Positions 27,309 to 35,626 of a stretch of 64,000 nucleotides of DNA are shown piece by piece; position 1 is the first letter of the stretch, and every line of letters begins with the position of its first letter. The stretch spans positions 1,351,501 through 1,415,500 of the forward strand of contig NZ_CP150290.1 in NCBI RefSeq assembly GCF_038051995.1. The letters are read 5' to 3'. Source of the DNA: Paenibacillus sp. FSL H8-0537. Its GTDB lineage: Bacteria > Bacillota > Bacilli > Paenibacillales > Paenibacillaceae. A program made the translations under genes and the position numbers. The notes under the pieces were generated by a model. It worked only from the letters and a program-made list of their open reading frames with translations. It was not told the origin of the DNA and made no database searches.

Positions 27309-27791
27309 ATGTCCTTATATTTCAGAGACAACTTCTTCAATTCCGGCAGTACAAGCATTATGAATGAGACTGGGCAGTCTGCGGGCTGGGTTAATCTGAA
27401 AAGTGCGTTCAGTACTTCGCTTGAAGTTTATAATGCCAATGATACGAAAATGTGCGAGGCGAGATTTCGATTTTTCTCGATGAAATGGGAAGTCAGCGAC
27501 AGTCAGGGCACTCCGCTTGGCACGCTGCGCCCTCGGATGAGCTTCATGAACAAGCGCTTCGATTATGATGCGGGCGAGCGAGGCTTTTATTTGATTGAGT
27601 CGCCGGCGTTTTCCAAGGAGTATATGATTATGAACCGCCGCGAGGAGTCGATTGCGAGCTTCGCGCAGACGAGCGGCTGGATGCAAAGCGGCGCTTATTG
27701 CTTATGGAATGAAACCCGCCTGCTTGGAGATTATGAGCTGATTGCCGTTATTATGGGCGTGAATGAAATTAGGAAGCGCCAGCACCAATAG
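27309..27791 (+). CDS. Tubby C-terminal/LURP-one-like domain protein
   Basis: 160 residues; GGGGAGTGAG upstream. An all-beta protein with the pattern NETGQSAGWVNLKSAF, SLEVYN, CEARFRFFSMKWEVSD, LGTLRPRMSF, then ALPxFS-like and NRREESIASF. This two-layered beta-strand/short linker rhythm is that of the YxjI/LURP-one (tubby-like) superfamily. No signal peptide. In other bacteria these are of unknown function, possibly phospholipid-binding. Six bases after the P-loop gene, so co-transcribed. Family call from pattern recognition only. Confidence 0.6.
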   Translation: MSLYFRDNFFNSGSTSIMNETGQSAGWVNLKSAFSTSLEVYNANDTKMCEARFRFFSMKWEVSDSQGTPLGTLRPRMSFMNKRFDYDAGERGFYLIESPAFSKEYMIMNRREESIASFAQTSGWMQSGAYCLWNETRLLGDYELIAVIMGVNEIRKRQHQ

Positions 27792-27837
27792 CGTGAATAG
27801 GAAAATGAACAGGCCGCCATGTCTTAATAATAGGCCT

Positions 27838-27873
27838 AAGTAAGCATGTGTGATTTCAACACATGCTTATTTG
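27838..27873 (+). terminator. Rho-independent terminator
   Basis: TAAGCATGTGT (27841-27851) pairs with ACACATGCTTA (27859-27869), followed by TTTG. Separates the P-loop/tubby pair from hen1-pnkp. Confidence 0.85.
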
Positions 27874-27975
27874 CCGTTGTCCTCCTATCAAAAAAATCAT
27901 GCTTCGTAATACTTCCGCCATGTTCATAAAGGCTTGCTTCGTGGAAAATGAAGGAAGTAGCCAGGGGGGGATAAC

Positions 27976-29397
27976 ATGTTTTTAACGATAAAAGCGCTGG
28001 GCGAGCATGCGGATAAGCATTCTTTTTTACTATCCAAGCATCCGGACCATTTATATGAACGCAAGGAAAAAGAGGCGCGCGTGTGCCTCGTTTATACGAT
28101 AAGCTCGCCAGAAGAAACGGAGGTTCTGCTGTTTGCAGAGCCCGATCCCATAGATTTGTACAAAGGAAGCCCGGAGCATTATGATATTACGCATTATATT
28201 AATGACCGCGAATTTGCGGTGAGCAGCTTGTTCTGTACCTACATGCGATCCGCACTCGGGACAGCCTTGAATGGCAAGCCGAAGGAGGCTTATGCCGAGT
28301 GGGTGCAGCATGCTTTCCAGCTGGAGCTGTCCTTCGGACCGCTCGCCTCGAATTTGCCGGACCGGACGATTGAAGAGCTGTTCGGCGCGCTCGGCTATGA
28401 GGTCGAGATTGAAAGGGCGGACATCGCCTATCCGTTTCAATTGAAAAGCCGCAGCTCGGCGCGGACGATTCGGCTTGCCGGCAAGCAGACGCTTCAGCTC
28501 GCCTTGCGCCAGCTGTTCATTATGCTGCCAATGCTGGACGATTATAAGCATTATTTTATTGGCGAGGATGAAACCGACAAGCTGCATCGGTATGGAGAAG
28601 GCTGGCTAGCGGGGCATCCGCAGCGCGAGCTTATTATTAGGCGCACGCTGCGCTTCAGCCCGCTGATTGCGAAGTTTAATCGCGAGCTTGCGCAGCAAAC
28701 GCAGCGGCAGCCGGAGGCTCAGCAGGTAGAGCAGGGCATAGTAGCCGGAGTAGAAATAGAAGTGGAGCCGCCGCGCAAAGCAAGGCTGAACGAGCTTCGT
28801 TATGAAGCGATAGCTGAAGTGGTGGAGGCGCTGCCTCAGCATGCGTCTATCGTAGACATGGGCTCAGGGGAAGGCAAGCTGGCGGCGAGGCTCGGAGCCG
28901 TAACGGGCGTGAACACGATTATGGCGGTAGAGCCTTCGGGCCGCTCGCAAATTCGCGCCTTGGAACGTTTTGCAAAGCTTGAGGGCAGGCAGGGCGCGGT
29001 AGTGCCGCAGGCTGTTATTGGCTCGCTTTTTTATTATGATGAATGGCTGTGTGGCAAAGATGTGCTGGTATTGTGTGAGGTCATTGAGCATATTGATGCC
29101 TTCCGGCTGGATCAGGCGATCGAAATGATTGTTTCGCGCTACAAGCCGCAGAGCTGGATCGTTACGACGCCGAATAAGGAATATAACACGCTGTATGAGC
29201 TGGACGACTATGAAATGAGGCATAACGATCATCGCTTCGAATGGACGCGGGAGCAATTCCGTGAATGGTGTGAAAAATGGGGCAAGCCATTCGGCTATGC
29301 AGTCCGTATATGCGGAGTTGGCGATGTGGATAGACAGTACGGACAGCCTACACAGATGGCTGTATTTACAAGATTAGAGGGGGATGGGCGATCATGA
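27976..29397 (+). CDS. hen1: RNA 3'-terminal ribose 2'-O-methyltransferase Hen1
   Basis: 473 residues, the bacterial Hen1 length. The N-terminal half (about 1-240) is the bacterial-specific domain that activates the Pnkp ligase. The C-terminal half (about 270-470) is the SAM methyltransferase: DMGSGEGKL 294-302, then the metal-binding set Glu368, Glu371 and His372 (CEVIEHID) and His419 (NDHRFEWTR). In the bacterial Pnkp/Hen1 system it marks the repaired RNA junction by 2'-O-methylation so a ribotoxin cannot recut it. AGGGGGG upstream. The stop overlaps the pnkp ATG (ATGA), so the two subunits are translationally coupled. Confidence 0.96.
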   Translation: MFLTIKALGEHADKHSFLLSKHPDHLYERKEKEARVCLVYTISSPEETEVLLFAEPDPIDLYKGSPEHYDITHYINDREFAVSSLFCTYMRSALGTALNGKPKEAYAEWVQHAFQLELSFGPLASNLPDRTIEELFGALGYEVEIERADIAYPFQLKSRSSARTIRLAGKQTLQLALRQLFIMLPMLDDYKHYFIGEDETDKLHRYGEGWLAGHPQRELIIRRTLRFSPLIAKFNRELAQQTQRQPEAQQVEQGIVAGVEIEVEPPRKARLNELRYEAIAEVVEALPQHASIVDMGSGEGKLAARLGAVTGVNTIMAVEPSGRSQIRALERFAKLEGRQGAVVPQAVIGSLFYYDEWLCGKDVLVLCEVIEHIDAFRLDQAIEMIVSRYKPQSWIVTTPNKEYNTLYELDDYEMRHNDHRFEWTREQFREWCEKWGKPFGYAVRICGVGDVDRQYGQPTQMAVFTRLEGDGRS

Positions 29398-32009
29398 GCG
29401 AACAGGATAAAAGGGTCATTCGGCTCCCCCATGCCGGTATTGTGCTATTGGTTGGCCCATCGAACAGCGGCAAAACGACGCTGCTGGACACGCTGATTGC
29501 AGCGGGTACGATCAAGGCGACTGAGGTTGTGTCTTCAGACCAGTTCCGCATGCTCGTTGGCGATGTGGAATTTATGGATTGGACCAGTCGCAGCAAGCTG
29601 GAATCCGATATTATTTACAAGCAGTATCAGCATATTTCGGCAAAAGCGTTCGAAGCGATGGAGGGCATGATCGCCATACGCTGTCGCTTGGATAAATTAA
29701 CGCTGATTGACGCAACGCATTTATATGAGGAAGACCGCAAGCGTTATGTGGAGCTTGCGCGGAAGCAGCATGTTCCGATTGTTGCGCTTGTGCTGGATAC
29801 GCCAGAAGAGGAGCTGCTTCGCCGGGATGGCAAGCGCGAGTTTCCTAGGGGCAAGCAGCGGGTGAAGAAGCAAGCGCATTTGTTCAAGCGCTCGCTGCGC
29901 AGCTTGAGGCTGGAAGGCTTTGACGCCAGTTATGTCGTGAAAGCGGCACAGCTTATGGATATTGCATTCGAGCGCAAAGTTAACCCGCTCGTTCATGAGG
30001 TGGGGCAAGGAATCGATATTATTGGCGACGTTCATGGCTGTTTTCAGGAGCAGTTGGAGCTGCTGGATAAGCTGGGCTATAAACCGGATGAAGCAGGGTT
30101 TTACCGCCATCCGGAAGGCAGATTGCCCGTATCGGTCGGGGATGTGATGAGCCGTGGGCCGGAATCGTTAGCGGCGATGGAATGGTGGCGCAAGCATGTG
30201 GAAGCAGGGCTTGCCTACATGACGGACAGCAATCATGGCTGGAAGATAGCGAGATTGCTAGACGGCAGGCAGGTTGAGCTTAGCCATGGCGACGAGAAAA
30301 CCGCAGCAGAGCTTGGGCAATTTGAGCGGGAGCATGGTGAAGAAGCAGCACGTATGCTGAAGGAGCGGCTTCGGATATTTTTACTGCAAGCGCCCCCGCA
30401 GCTCGTCTTTTGCCGCAATGGCGTGAGACAGCTCGTAGTTGTGCATGCGGGCATTCGCGACAGCTATATTGGCAAGCAATCGACTAAAATTCAGGACTAC
30501 TGCCGCTATGGGGAGCAGGGTGGTACCGATGCGGAGGGCAAGCCGCTGCGCAAGGAATGGTATAACGATCATGAGTCTGGCGAGCTTATCGTCTGGGGAC
30601 ATGATCCGCGAGTCGAGCCGACGATTATGAACCAAACGATTAATATTGATCAAGGCGCCGTATTTGGCGGGTATTTGACCGCATACCGTTACCCGGAGAA
30701 GCAGTTCGTACAAGTGAAGGCGTATGCTAATTATGCCGGGGAAGATCGCAATCCTTTGCTGGAGGGACAATTAAATCGGTTCAGGCAGCCAAATTTGCGA
30801 AAATATATTGAAGGGTACTCGGTGCTGACCTCCGCTTATGGCGATATAACGGCCCGAGGCGAATTCGTTAAAGCGGCGATTGATACCGTATCGCATTATA
30901 CGGTGCCGCTGGAGGAGCTGGTGTATATTCCGCCGACGATGAGTCCGCCGCCACAGACGGCTGAGGATGAGCGGTATTTGGAGCATCCGGCCGAAGCCTT
31001 CGCCTATTATCGTTCACAAGGCGTAGAGAAGATGATCATGGAGAAAAAGCATATGGGCAGCAGAGCCATCGTGCTGCTGTTTCGAAACGAAGCCGCAGCT
31101 GCCTCGTATGTCGGCCGGCAGACACTAGGCGTCATTTATACTCGAACAGGCAGAAGGTTCTTCGAGCCTATGCTTGAGGAGCAAGTGCTGCGGCAGTTGA
31201 ATGGCGATTTGACGAAGGCGAATTATTTTGACCGTTACGGTACGGATTTAGTGCTGCTGGATACGGAAATTGTCCCGTGGAATTTAAAGGCTCGGGAGCT
31301 GATTGCTTCGCAATATGCCCATGTGGCAGAGGTTTCGCTGATGGACAGACGGGCCAAAATCGCCAAGCTGCGGGAGGCGAACGGCGCGGGCAAAGCTGTG
31401 CAGCACTGGATTGATGAGCTGGAAATCAAGCTGGGCAACGCCGAAACGTTCGAGCAGGCATTCCAGCAATATTGCTGGGATACGAATGGCCTGGAAGGTA
31501 TTCGAATTGCGCCTTTCCACACGCTGGCGCATAGTACAGCAAGCTACCAAAGCAAGCAGCACAGCTGGCATATGGAGCATGCGCGCGAGCTGGCTGCTTG
31601 CTCGGAGCTGTTCATGGAAACGGAATATAAGGTTGTAACTGATGAGGCCAGTGAGCTTGCGGCGATTCGGTGGTGGGAGGAAATGACGGAGCAGGGGCAT
31701 GAAGGGGCTGTCGTTAAGCCGGAGTATTTTGTCGCCAGACATAAAGGAAGACTGATCCAGCCGGCCATTAAAGTCAGAGGCCGCAGCTATCTGCATATTA
31801 TTTATGGCATGGATTATTTGCTGCCCGAAAATCTGCAAAGGCTGAAGCAGCGCAAAACAAGCAAAAAGGAGCGTTATGCGCTCAAGGAATTTGCGCTGGG
31901 ACTGGAGTCGGTGGAACGGTTTATTCGCAAGGAATCGGTGGAGCGGATTCATGAATGTGTGCTTGCCGCTTTATCCATGGAGTCGGATTCGGTTGATCCG
32001 CGGCTTTAG
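29394..32009 (+). CDS. pnkp: Polynucleotide kinase-phosphatase-ligase Pnkp
   Basis: 871 residues, close to Clostridium thermocellum Pnkp (870). Kinase about 1-190 with P-loop GPSNSGKTT (21-29). Metallophosphatase about 205-445: Asp212/His214 (GDVHG), Asp250/Arg254 (GDVMSRGP), Asn280/His281, His351 (VVHAG), His403 (WGH). Ligase about 470-871 with adenylation Lys552 in KHMGSRA. It heals 5'-OH and 2',3'-cyclic phosphate RNA ends, then seals them with Hen1. Oddities: the usual GDxxDRG is GDVMSRG (Ser253 for Asp), the usual GNH is SNH and YGHT is WGHD; the core metal ligands remain. Overlaps hen1 by 4 bases. Confidence 0.96.
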   Translation: MSEQDKRVIRLPHAGIVLLVGPSNSGKTTLLDTLIAAGTIKATEVVSSDQFRMLVGDVEFMDWTSRSKLESDIIYKQYQHISAKAFEAMEGMIAIRCRLDKLTLIDATHLYEEDRKRYVELARKQHVPIVALVLDTPEEELLRRDGKREFPRGKQRVKKQAHLFKRSLRSLRLEGFDASYVVKAAQLMDIAFERKVNPLVHEVGQGIDIIGDVHGCFQEQLELLDKLGYKPDEAGFYRHPEGRLPVSVGDVMSRGPESLAAMEWWRKHVEAGLAYMTDSNHGWKIARLLDGRQVELSHGDEKTAAELGQFEREHGEEAARMLKERLRIFLLQAPPQLVFCRNGVRQLVVVHAGIRDSYIGKQSTKIQDYCRYGEQGGTDAEGKPLRKEWYNDHESGELIVWGHDPRVEPTIMNQTINIDQGAVFGGYLTAYRYPEKQFVQVKAYANYAGEDRNPLLEGQLNRFRQPNLRKYIEGYSVLTSAYGDITARGEFVKAAIDTVSHYTVPLEELVYIPPTMSPPPQTAEDERYLEHPAEAFAYYRSQGVEKMIMEKKHMGSRAIVLLFRNEAAAASYVGRQTLGVIYTRTGRRFFEPMLEEQVLRQLNGDLTKANYFDRYGTDLVLLDTEIVPWNLKARELIASQYAHVAEVSLMDRRAKIAKLREANGAGKAVQHWIDELEIKLGNAETFEQAFQQYCWDTNGLEGIRIAPFHTLAHSTASYQSKQHSWHMEHARELAACSELFMETEYKVVTDEASELAAIRWWEEMTEQGHEGAVVKPEYFVARHKGRLIQPAIKVRGRSYLHIIYGMDYLLPENLQRLKQRKTSKKERYALKEFALGLESVERFIRKESVERIHECVLAALSMESDSVDPRL

Positions 32010-32127
32010 AGGATGAGGGATGAGGGAAGGAAAGGTATAAAAGCGGGAGCTGCTCTTGAAAATGAGCGGCTCCCGCTATTTGCATTGTATTCGATCAGCA
32101 AACGTTTATCGGTAATATTCAAAAGGC

Positions 32128-32155
32128 TTGACAAATCATTTAATAATGTCATAAT
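32128..32155 (+). promoter_or_regulatory. Probable sigma-A promoter of the nrtR-like gene
   Basis: TTGACA (32128-32133) and CATAAT (32150-32155), 16 bases apart. The overlapping stretch TAATGTCATAATGATAATA contains repeated TAAT units and could be the NrtR operator (autoregulation), but no clean palindrome is visible. Confidence 0.55.
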
Positions 32156-32200
32156 GATAATATCAAATAGAAAATTAAATGGTAACAGGAAGTGAAGCAC

Positions 32201-32965
32201 TTGATCGAAAATGAATCCAACTATTCGCCCGATCATTACCGAACGCCGGACGGAGCGCCGACGGACATCGTGATCTTTACGATTGTTTCAACCGAGCGCA
32301 GCAAGGTTAAGAAAGCTTTGCCGCATCATGAGCTGCAGGTGCTGCTCATCAAACGTAACATTTGGCCTTTCGAAGGGCAATGGGCGCTGCCAGGCGGTTT
32401 TACATTGGAAACCGAGACGGTGCAGGAATGCGCCAGACGTGAGCTGCTCGAGGAGACGCAGGTTAGCGAGGTTCATCTCGAGTATTTTAATGTATATAGT
32501 GCGCCCGGACGTGATCCGCGGGGCTGGATGATTTCACATGCGTTTCTGGCACTCGTGGGTGAGCAGCAGCTTGCGAATCGGCAGGCGGCGGTCGACGCAT
32601 CGGAAGTACAGCTGTTCCCGGTAGCGGATGCGCTGAAGCTCCCGCTCGCCTTCGACCATCGGACTCTGATCGAGGATGCGCTGCTCCAAATTCAGCGGAA
32701 GATGCTGACGACGACGATAGCGAAAGCTTTTTTACCAGATGAATTTACGATTGCCGAGCTGTATCAGGTCATTCAAGCGGTCGTGCCGGATTTTGCGGAA
32801 CAAAACTTTATTCGGAAAATCACATCGACGCAAAGCCGCAGCGGCATTATTGAGAAAGCCGTGGACGCGGCGGGGGAGCCGAAGTCATCGAATTTGTATT
32901 CGCAGCGCCCGGCTCAGCTGTATCGGTTTACGGGACATGAACCGCAGCTGTCGATTTACGGTTAG
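32201..32965 (+). CDS. nrtR: NrtR-type Nudix-HTH transcriptional regulator of NAD metabolism
   Basis: About 254 residues from TTG 32201 (AGGAAG 9 bases upstream); a GTG at 32192 would sit directly against that site. Nudix-like domain about 10-145: LPGGFTLETETVQECARRELLEETQ keeps much of the Nudix box, but GX5E lies in a modified context. Winged-helix domain about 160-254 (FTIAELYQVIQAV...FIRKI, LYRF). NrtR proteins bind ADP-ribose as an inducer and repress NAD synthesis or salvage genes. It directly precedes a prs-like and a nampt-like gene, which makes NAD salvage the natural target. Confidence 0.86.
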   Translation: MIENESNYSPDHYRTPDGAPTDIVIFTIVSTERSKVKKALPHHELQVLLIKRNIWPFEGQWALPGGFTLETETVQECARRELLEETQVSEVHLEYFNVYSAPGRDPRGWMISHAFLALVGEQQLANRQAAVDASEVQLFPVADALKLPLAFDHRTLIEDALLQIQRKMLTTTIAKAFLPDEFTIAELYQVIQAVVPDFAEQNFIRKITSTQSRSGIIEKAVDAAGEPKSSNLYSQRPAQLYRFTGHEPQLSIYG

Positions 32966-33060
32966 CTCCCAGAGTAAGGGAAACAGAGCATATCAGAGTG
33001 TGTCAGAGCGGAATGGCAGATTTAAATAGTAACTACGTAGCAGCGAGGAGAGTGAGTTAG

Positions 33061-33870
33061 ATGATCAAGCTCAATGGCACGGAGCTAGCATTCAAGACGT
33101 TTCCCAATGGAGAAACGCTTGTAGATGGTGATGCGATTACGGAGCTTATGGCCGAGCAGAATACGCTTGCTTTTAAATATGAGAATGACAGCGACTTGAT
33201 TAAGCTGATGTTCGTGAAGCAATATTTGGACAGCCGTAAGGTGCACGCCGACTTGACGATTGCTTATATGCCCTACAGCCGAATGGACCGGATCGAGGGA
33301 GCCTCTGTTTTTACTTTGAAATATGTATGCGGCCTGATCAACTCCTTGGCATTTGGACAGGTGACGGTGCTGGAGCCGCATTCGGATGTGACGCTAGCGC
33401 TGCTTAACAATTGCTCGGCACGGTATCCGACGATTGAGCTGCTGGACCTTGTTGTTGAGGCAACGGGCTTTGACCGTGCGGCGGACTATTTATTTTTCCC
33501 TGATGCCGGGGCGCAGAAGCGCTACAGCAAAGTTCGCGGCTATAACGAGCTGGTCGGCTTTAAGGCGCGGAATTTTCAAACGGGTGAAATTGAACGGTTA
33601 GATGTGGTTGGGCAAGTGGCAAGCGAGGGCTTTAAGGCGATTATCGTCGATGATCTTTGCTCCTACGGGGGAACGTTTATGCGCAGTGCGGAGAAGCTCA
33701 AAGGCTTGGGCGCGGCGGAAATTTATTTGCTGGTAGGGCATTGTGAGCCTTCGATTCATAAGGGCAAGCTGCTTGATTCGCCGCTTATCGATAAAGTGTT
33801 TACGACCAATACGATGCTGAATGAAGCAGGACATGAGAAAATCCAACTTTTTGAATGGGGAGAGGTTTAA
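33061..33870 (+). CDS. Short PRPP synthetase-like protein (Prs family; possible Adps)
   Basis: 269 residues against about 315 for housekeeping Prs. N-terminal KTFPNGETLVDGD corresponds to the Prs FxDGE segment; YMPYSRMDR to the DxHxxQ/YxRxDR region; IIVDDLCSYGGTF is the PRPP-binding loop; FFPDAGAQKRYSKV replaces the usual DxGxxRA motif. GGAGAG upstream. One base separates it from the Nampt-like gene. Ordinary role: make PRPP for nicotinamide salvage. Alternative: ADP-ribose pyrophosphate synthetase (Adps), the first enzyme of the phage NARP1 NAD-rebuilding pathway, which looks like a Prs. Sequence reading alone cannot decide. Confidence 0.85.
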   Translation: MIKLNGTELAFKTFPNGETLVDGDAITELMAEQNTLAFKYENDSDLIKLMFVKQYLDSRKVHADLTIAYMPYSRMDRIEGASVFTLKYVCGLINSLAFGQVTVLEPHSDVTLALLNNCSARYPTIELLDLVVEATGFDRAADYLFFPDAGAQKRYSKVRGYNELVGFKARNFQTGEIERLDVVGQVASEGFKAIIVDDLCSYGGTFMRSAEKLKGLGAAEIYLLVGHCEPSIHKGKLLDSPLIDKVFTTNTMLNEAGHEKIQLFEWGEV

Positions 33871-33871
33871 A

Positions 33872-35359
33872 ATGACGACGAAGACAGCTTACCCTGCGAC
33901 ACTGCTATGCGATTTTTATAAAATCAGCCACAAAAACCAGTATCCGAAAGGGACGGAATTCGTCTACTCGACCTGGACCGCCCGTACTAGCCGGCTGGAA
34001 GGCGTGGAGGAAGTGGTCGCCTTTGGTTTTCAAGCCTTCATTAAGGAATATTTGATCGACTATTTCAATGAGCATTTTTTCGCAAGAACGAAGGAGGAGG
34101 TTGTGGAGGAATACTGCCGCGTGCTGAAATTTGCGCTGGGCGACGCTAATCCAGATGCTTCGCACATTGCTGCGCTGCATGAGCTTGGCTACTTGCCCAT
34201 TCGCATCAAGGCTGTGGAGGAAGGCTTGATCGTTCCGGTTAAAGTGCCGATGCTGACGATTGAAAATACGCATCCCGAATTTTTCTGGGTGACCAATTAT
34301 TTGGAGACGCTCATGTCGTGCCAGCTGTGGATGCCGACAACGAGCGCGACGATTGCTTTTGAATACCGTAAAATTTTGGAGCAATACGCTTTGCTGACAA
34401 GCGGCGATACGTCGGGCGTCCCTTTTCAGGGGCATGATTTTTCGATGCGGGGCATGAGCTCGCTGGAAGCGGCAAAAGGCAGCGGCGCTGGGCATTTGCT
34501 ATCGTTCACAGGAACGGATACGGTTCCGGCGATTTTGTATCTGGAGCAATTTTATGGCGCGGATATGGAGAAAGAGCTGGTTGGCACTTCGATTCCAGCA
34601 ACGGAGCACAGCGTCATGTGCGCCCATGGCACCGATGAAATGGCGTCGTACCGCTACCTGATTAATGAGGTATATCCGAAAGGCTTTGTCTCGATTGTTT
34701 CGGATACATGGGATTTGTGGAGCGTGCTCGATGTGGTGGTCAGAGGGCTTAAAGAGGATATTCTCGCCCGCGACGGCAAGGTTGTCATTCGTCCGGACAG
34801 TGGCGATCCGGTCAATATCATTTGCGGCGATCCCGATTCGGAGCATCCACTGGCGCGCAAAGGCGTTATTGAAATTTTGTGGGATATATTCGGCGGTACA
34901 GTGACCGAGAAGGGCTATAAGCAGCTTGACAGCCACATTGGCGCGATTTATGGGGATGCGATTACGATCAGCCGCTGCCGTGAAATTTGCGAGAGGCTGG
35001 CGGAGAAGGGCTTTGCATCGACAAATATGGTATTCGGCATCGGCTCGTTCACTTACCAGTACAATACACGCGATACATTCGGCTTTGCGCTGAAATCGAC
35101 GTTTACGATCATTAACGGCGAAGAGCGTAAAATTTTCAAAGACCCAGCAACCGATATCGGCAAAGTGAAAAAATCGCAAACCGGACTCGTACTCGTAACC
35201 GAGCAGGACGGCGTGCTGACACTCACGGACGATTTGAGCGTTCAAGAGTATGAGGCAAGGAAGCAGGAGGACGTAATGAAGCCGATTTTTGAAAATGGCA
35301 AGCTGGTGCGTGAGCAGGAGCTGGCAGGAATTCGTGCCAATTTGCTGGGGAACTTGTAG
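33872..35359 (+). CDS. nadV: Nicotinamide phosphoribosyltransferase-like protein (NadV/Nampt; possible Namat)
   Basis: 495 residues from the ATG at 33872 with GGGGAGAGG upstream; the longer frame to 33821 lies within the previous gene. Typical Nampt features: LLCDFYKISHKNQYPKGTE, HDFSMRGMSSLEAA, SVPATEHS-like STSIPATEHSVM, and VIRPDSGDPVNI binding the ribose phosphate. It would convert nicotinamide plus PRPP to NMN, or, if its partner is Adps, nicotinamide plus ADP-ribose pyrophosphate straight to NAD (Namat activity). Coupled to the prs-like gene by a 1-base gap. No NMN adenylyltransferase is in the cluster. Confidence 0.93.
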   Translation: MTTKTAYPATLLCDFYKISHKNQYPKGTEFVYSTWTARTSRLEGVEEVVAFGFQAFIKEYLIDYFNEHFFARTKEEVVEEYCRVLKFALGDANPDASHIAALHELGYLPIRIKAVEEGLIVPVKVPMLTIENTHPEFFWVTNYLETLMSCQLWMPTTSATIAFEYRKILEQYALLTSGDTSGVPFQGHDFSMRGMSSLEAAKGSGAGHLLSFTGTDTVPAILYLEQFYGADMEKELVGTSIPATEHSVMCAHGTDEMASYRYLINEVYPKGFVSIVSDTWDLWSVLDVVVRGLKEDILARDGKVVIRPDSGDPVNIICGDPDSEHPLARKGVIEILWDIFGGTVTEKGYKQLDSHIGAIYGDAITISRCREICERLAEKGFASTNMVFGIGSFTYQYNTRDTFGFALKSTFTIINGEERKIFKDPATDIGKVKKSQTGLVLVTEQDGVLTLTDDLSVQEYEARKQEDVMKPIFENGKLVREQELAGIRANLLGNL

Positions 35360-35445
35360 GAACGGTTGACGGATGGGTCAAGCGGTGGTGCCGCACATTT
35401 GTGAAATGCATATTTGTGAAATTATATTTAAAAAAAGATGGAATT

Positions 35446-35485
35446 TTAATGCCTCGCATCTAAATTAGATGCGGGGCATTTTTGC
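35446..35485 (+). terminator. Terminator of the NAD salvage operon
   Basis: AATGCCTCGCATCTAA pairs with TTAGATGCGGGGCATT, followed by TTTT. Confidence 0.92.
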
Positions 35486-35626
35486 GTTAGTAGGGAAGGG
35501 TTAGACGATTGATGAATAATTGCTCATATGTTAAGGTGAAGTGAGATTTCTTCTCTTAGATGGGAAATAGAAGCTTTCGTGTGAAGCGCTGCAATTTTTA
35601 TAAATCGTACAGGGGGCAGAAGCAGA

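Noticed and set aside
33061..33870. Housekeeping ribose-phosphate pyrophosphokinase (essential prs)
   Set aside because: Too short and lacking the standard motifs around DxGxxRA; the essential prs is normally next to glmU or spoVG, not nampt.
26697..35359. A complete prophage or integrative element carrying the repair genes
   Set aside because: No integrase, no phage structural genes, no tRNA target and no flanking direct repeats were seen; codon use resembles the surroundings.
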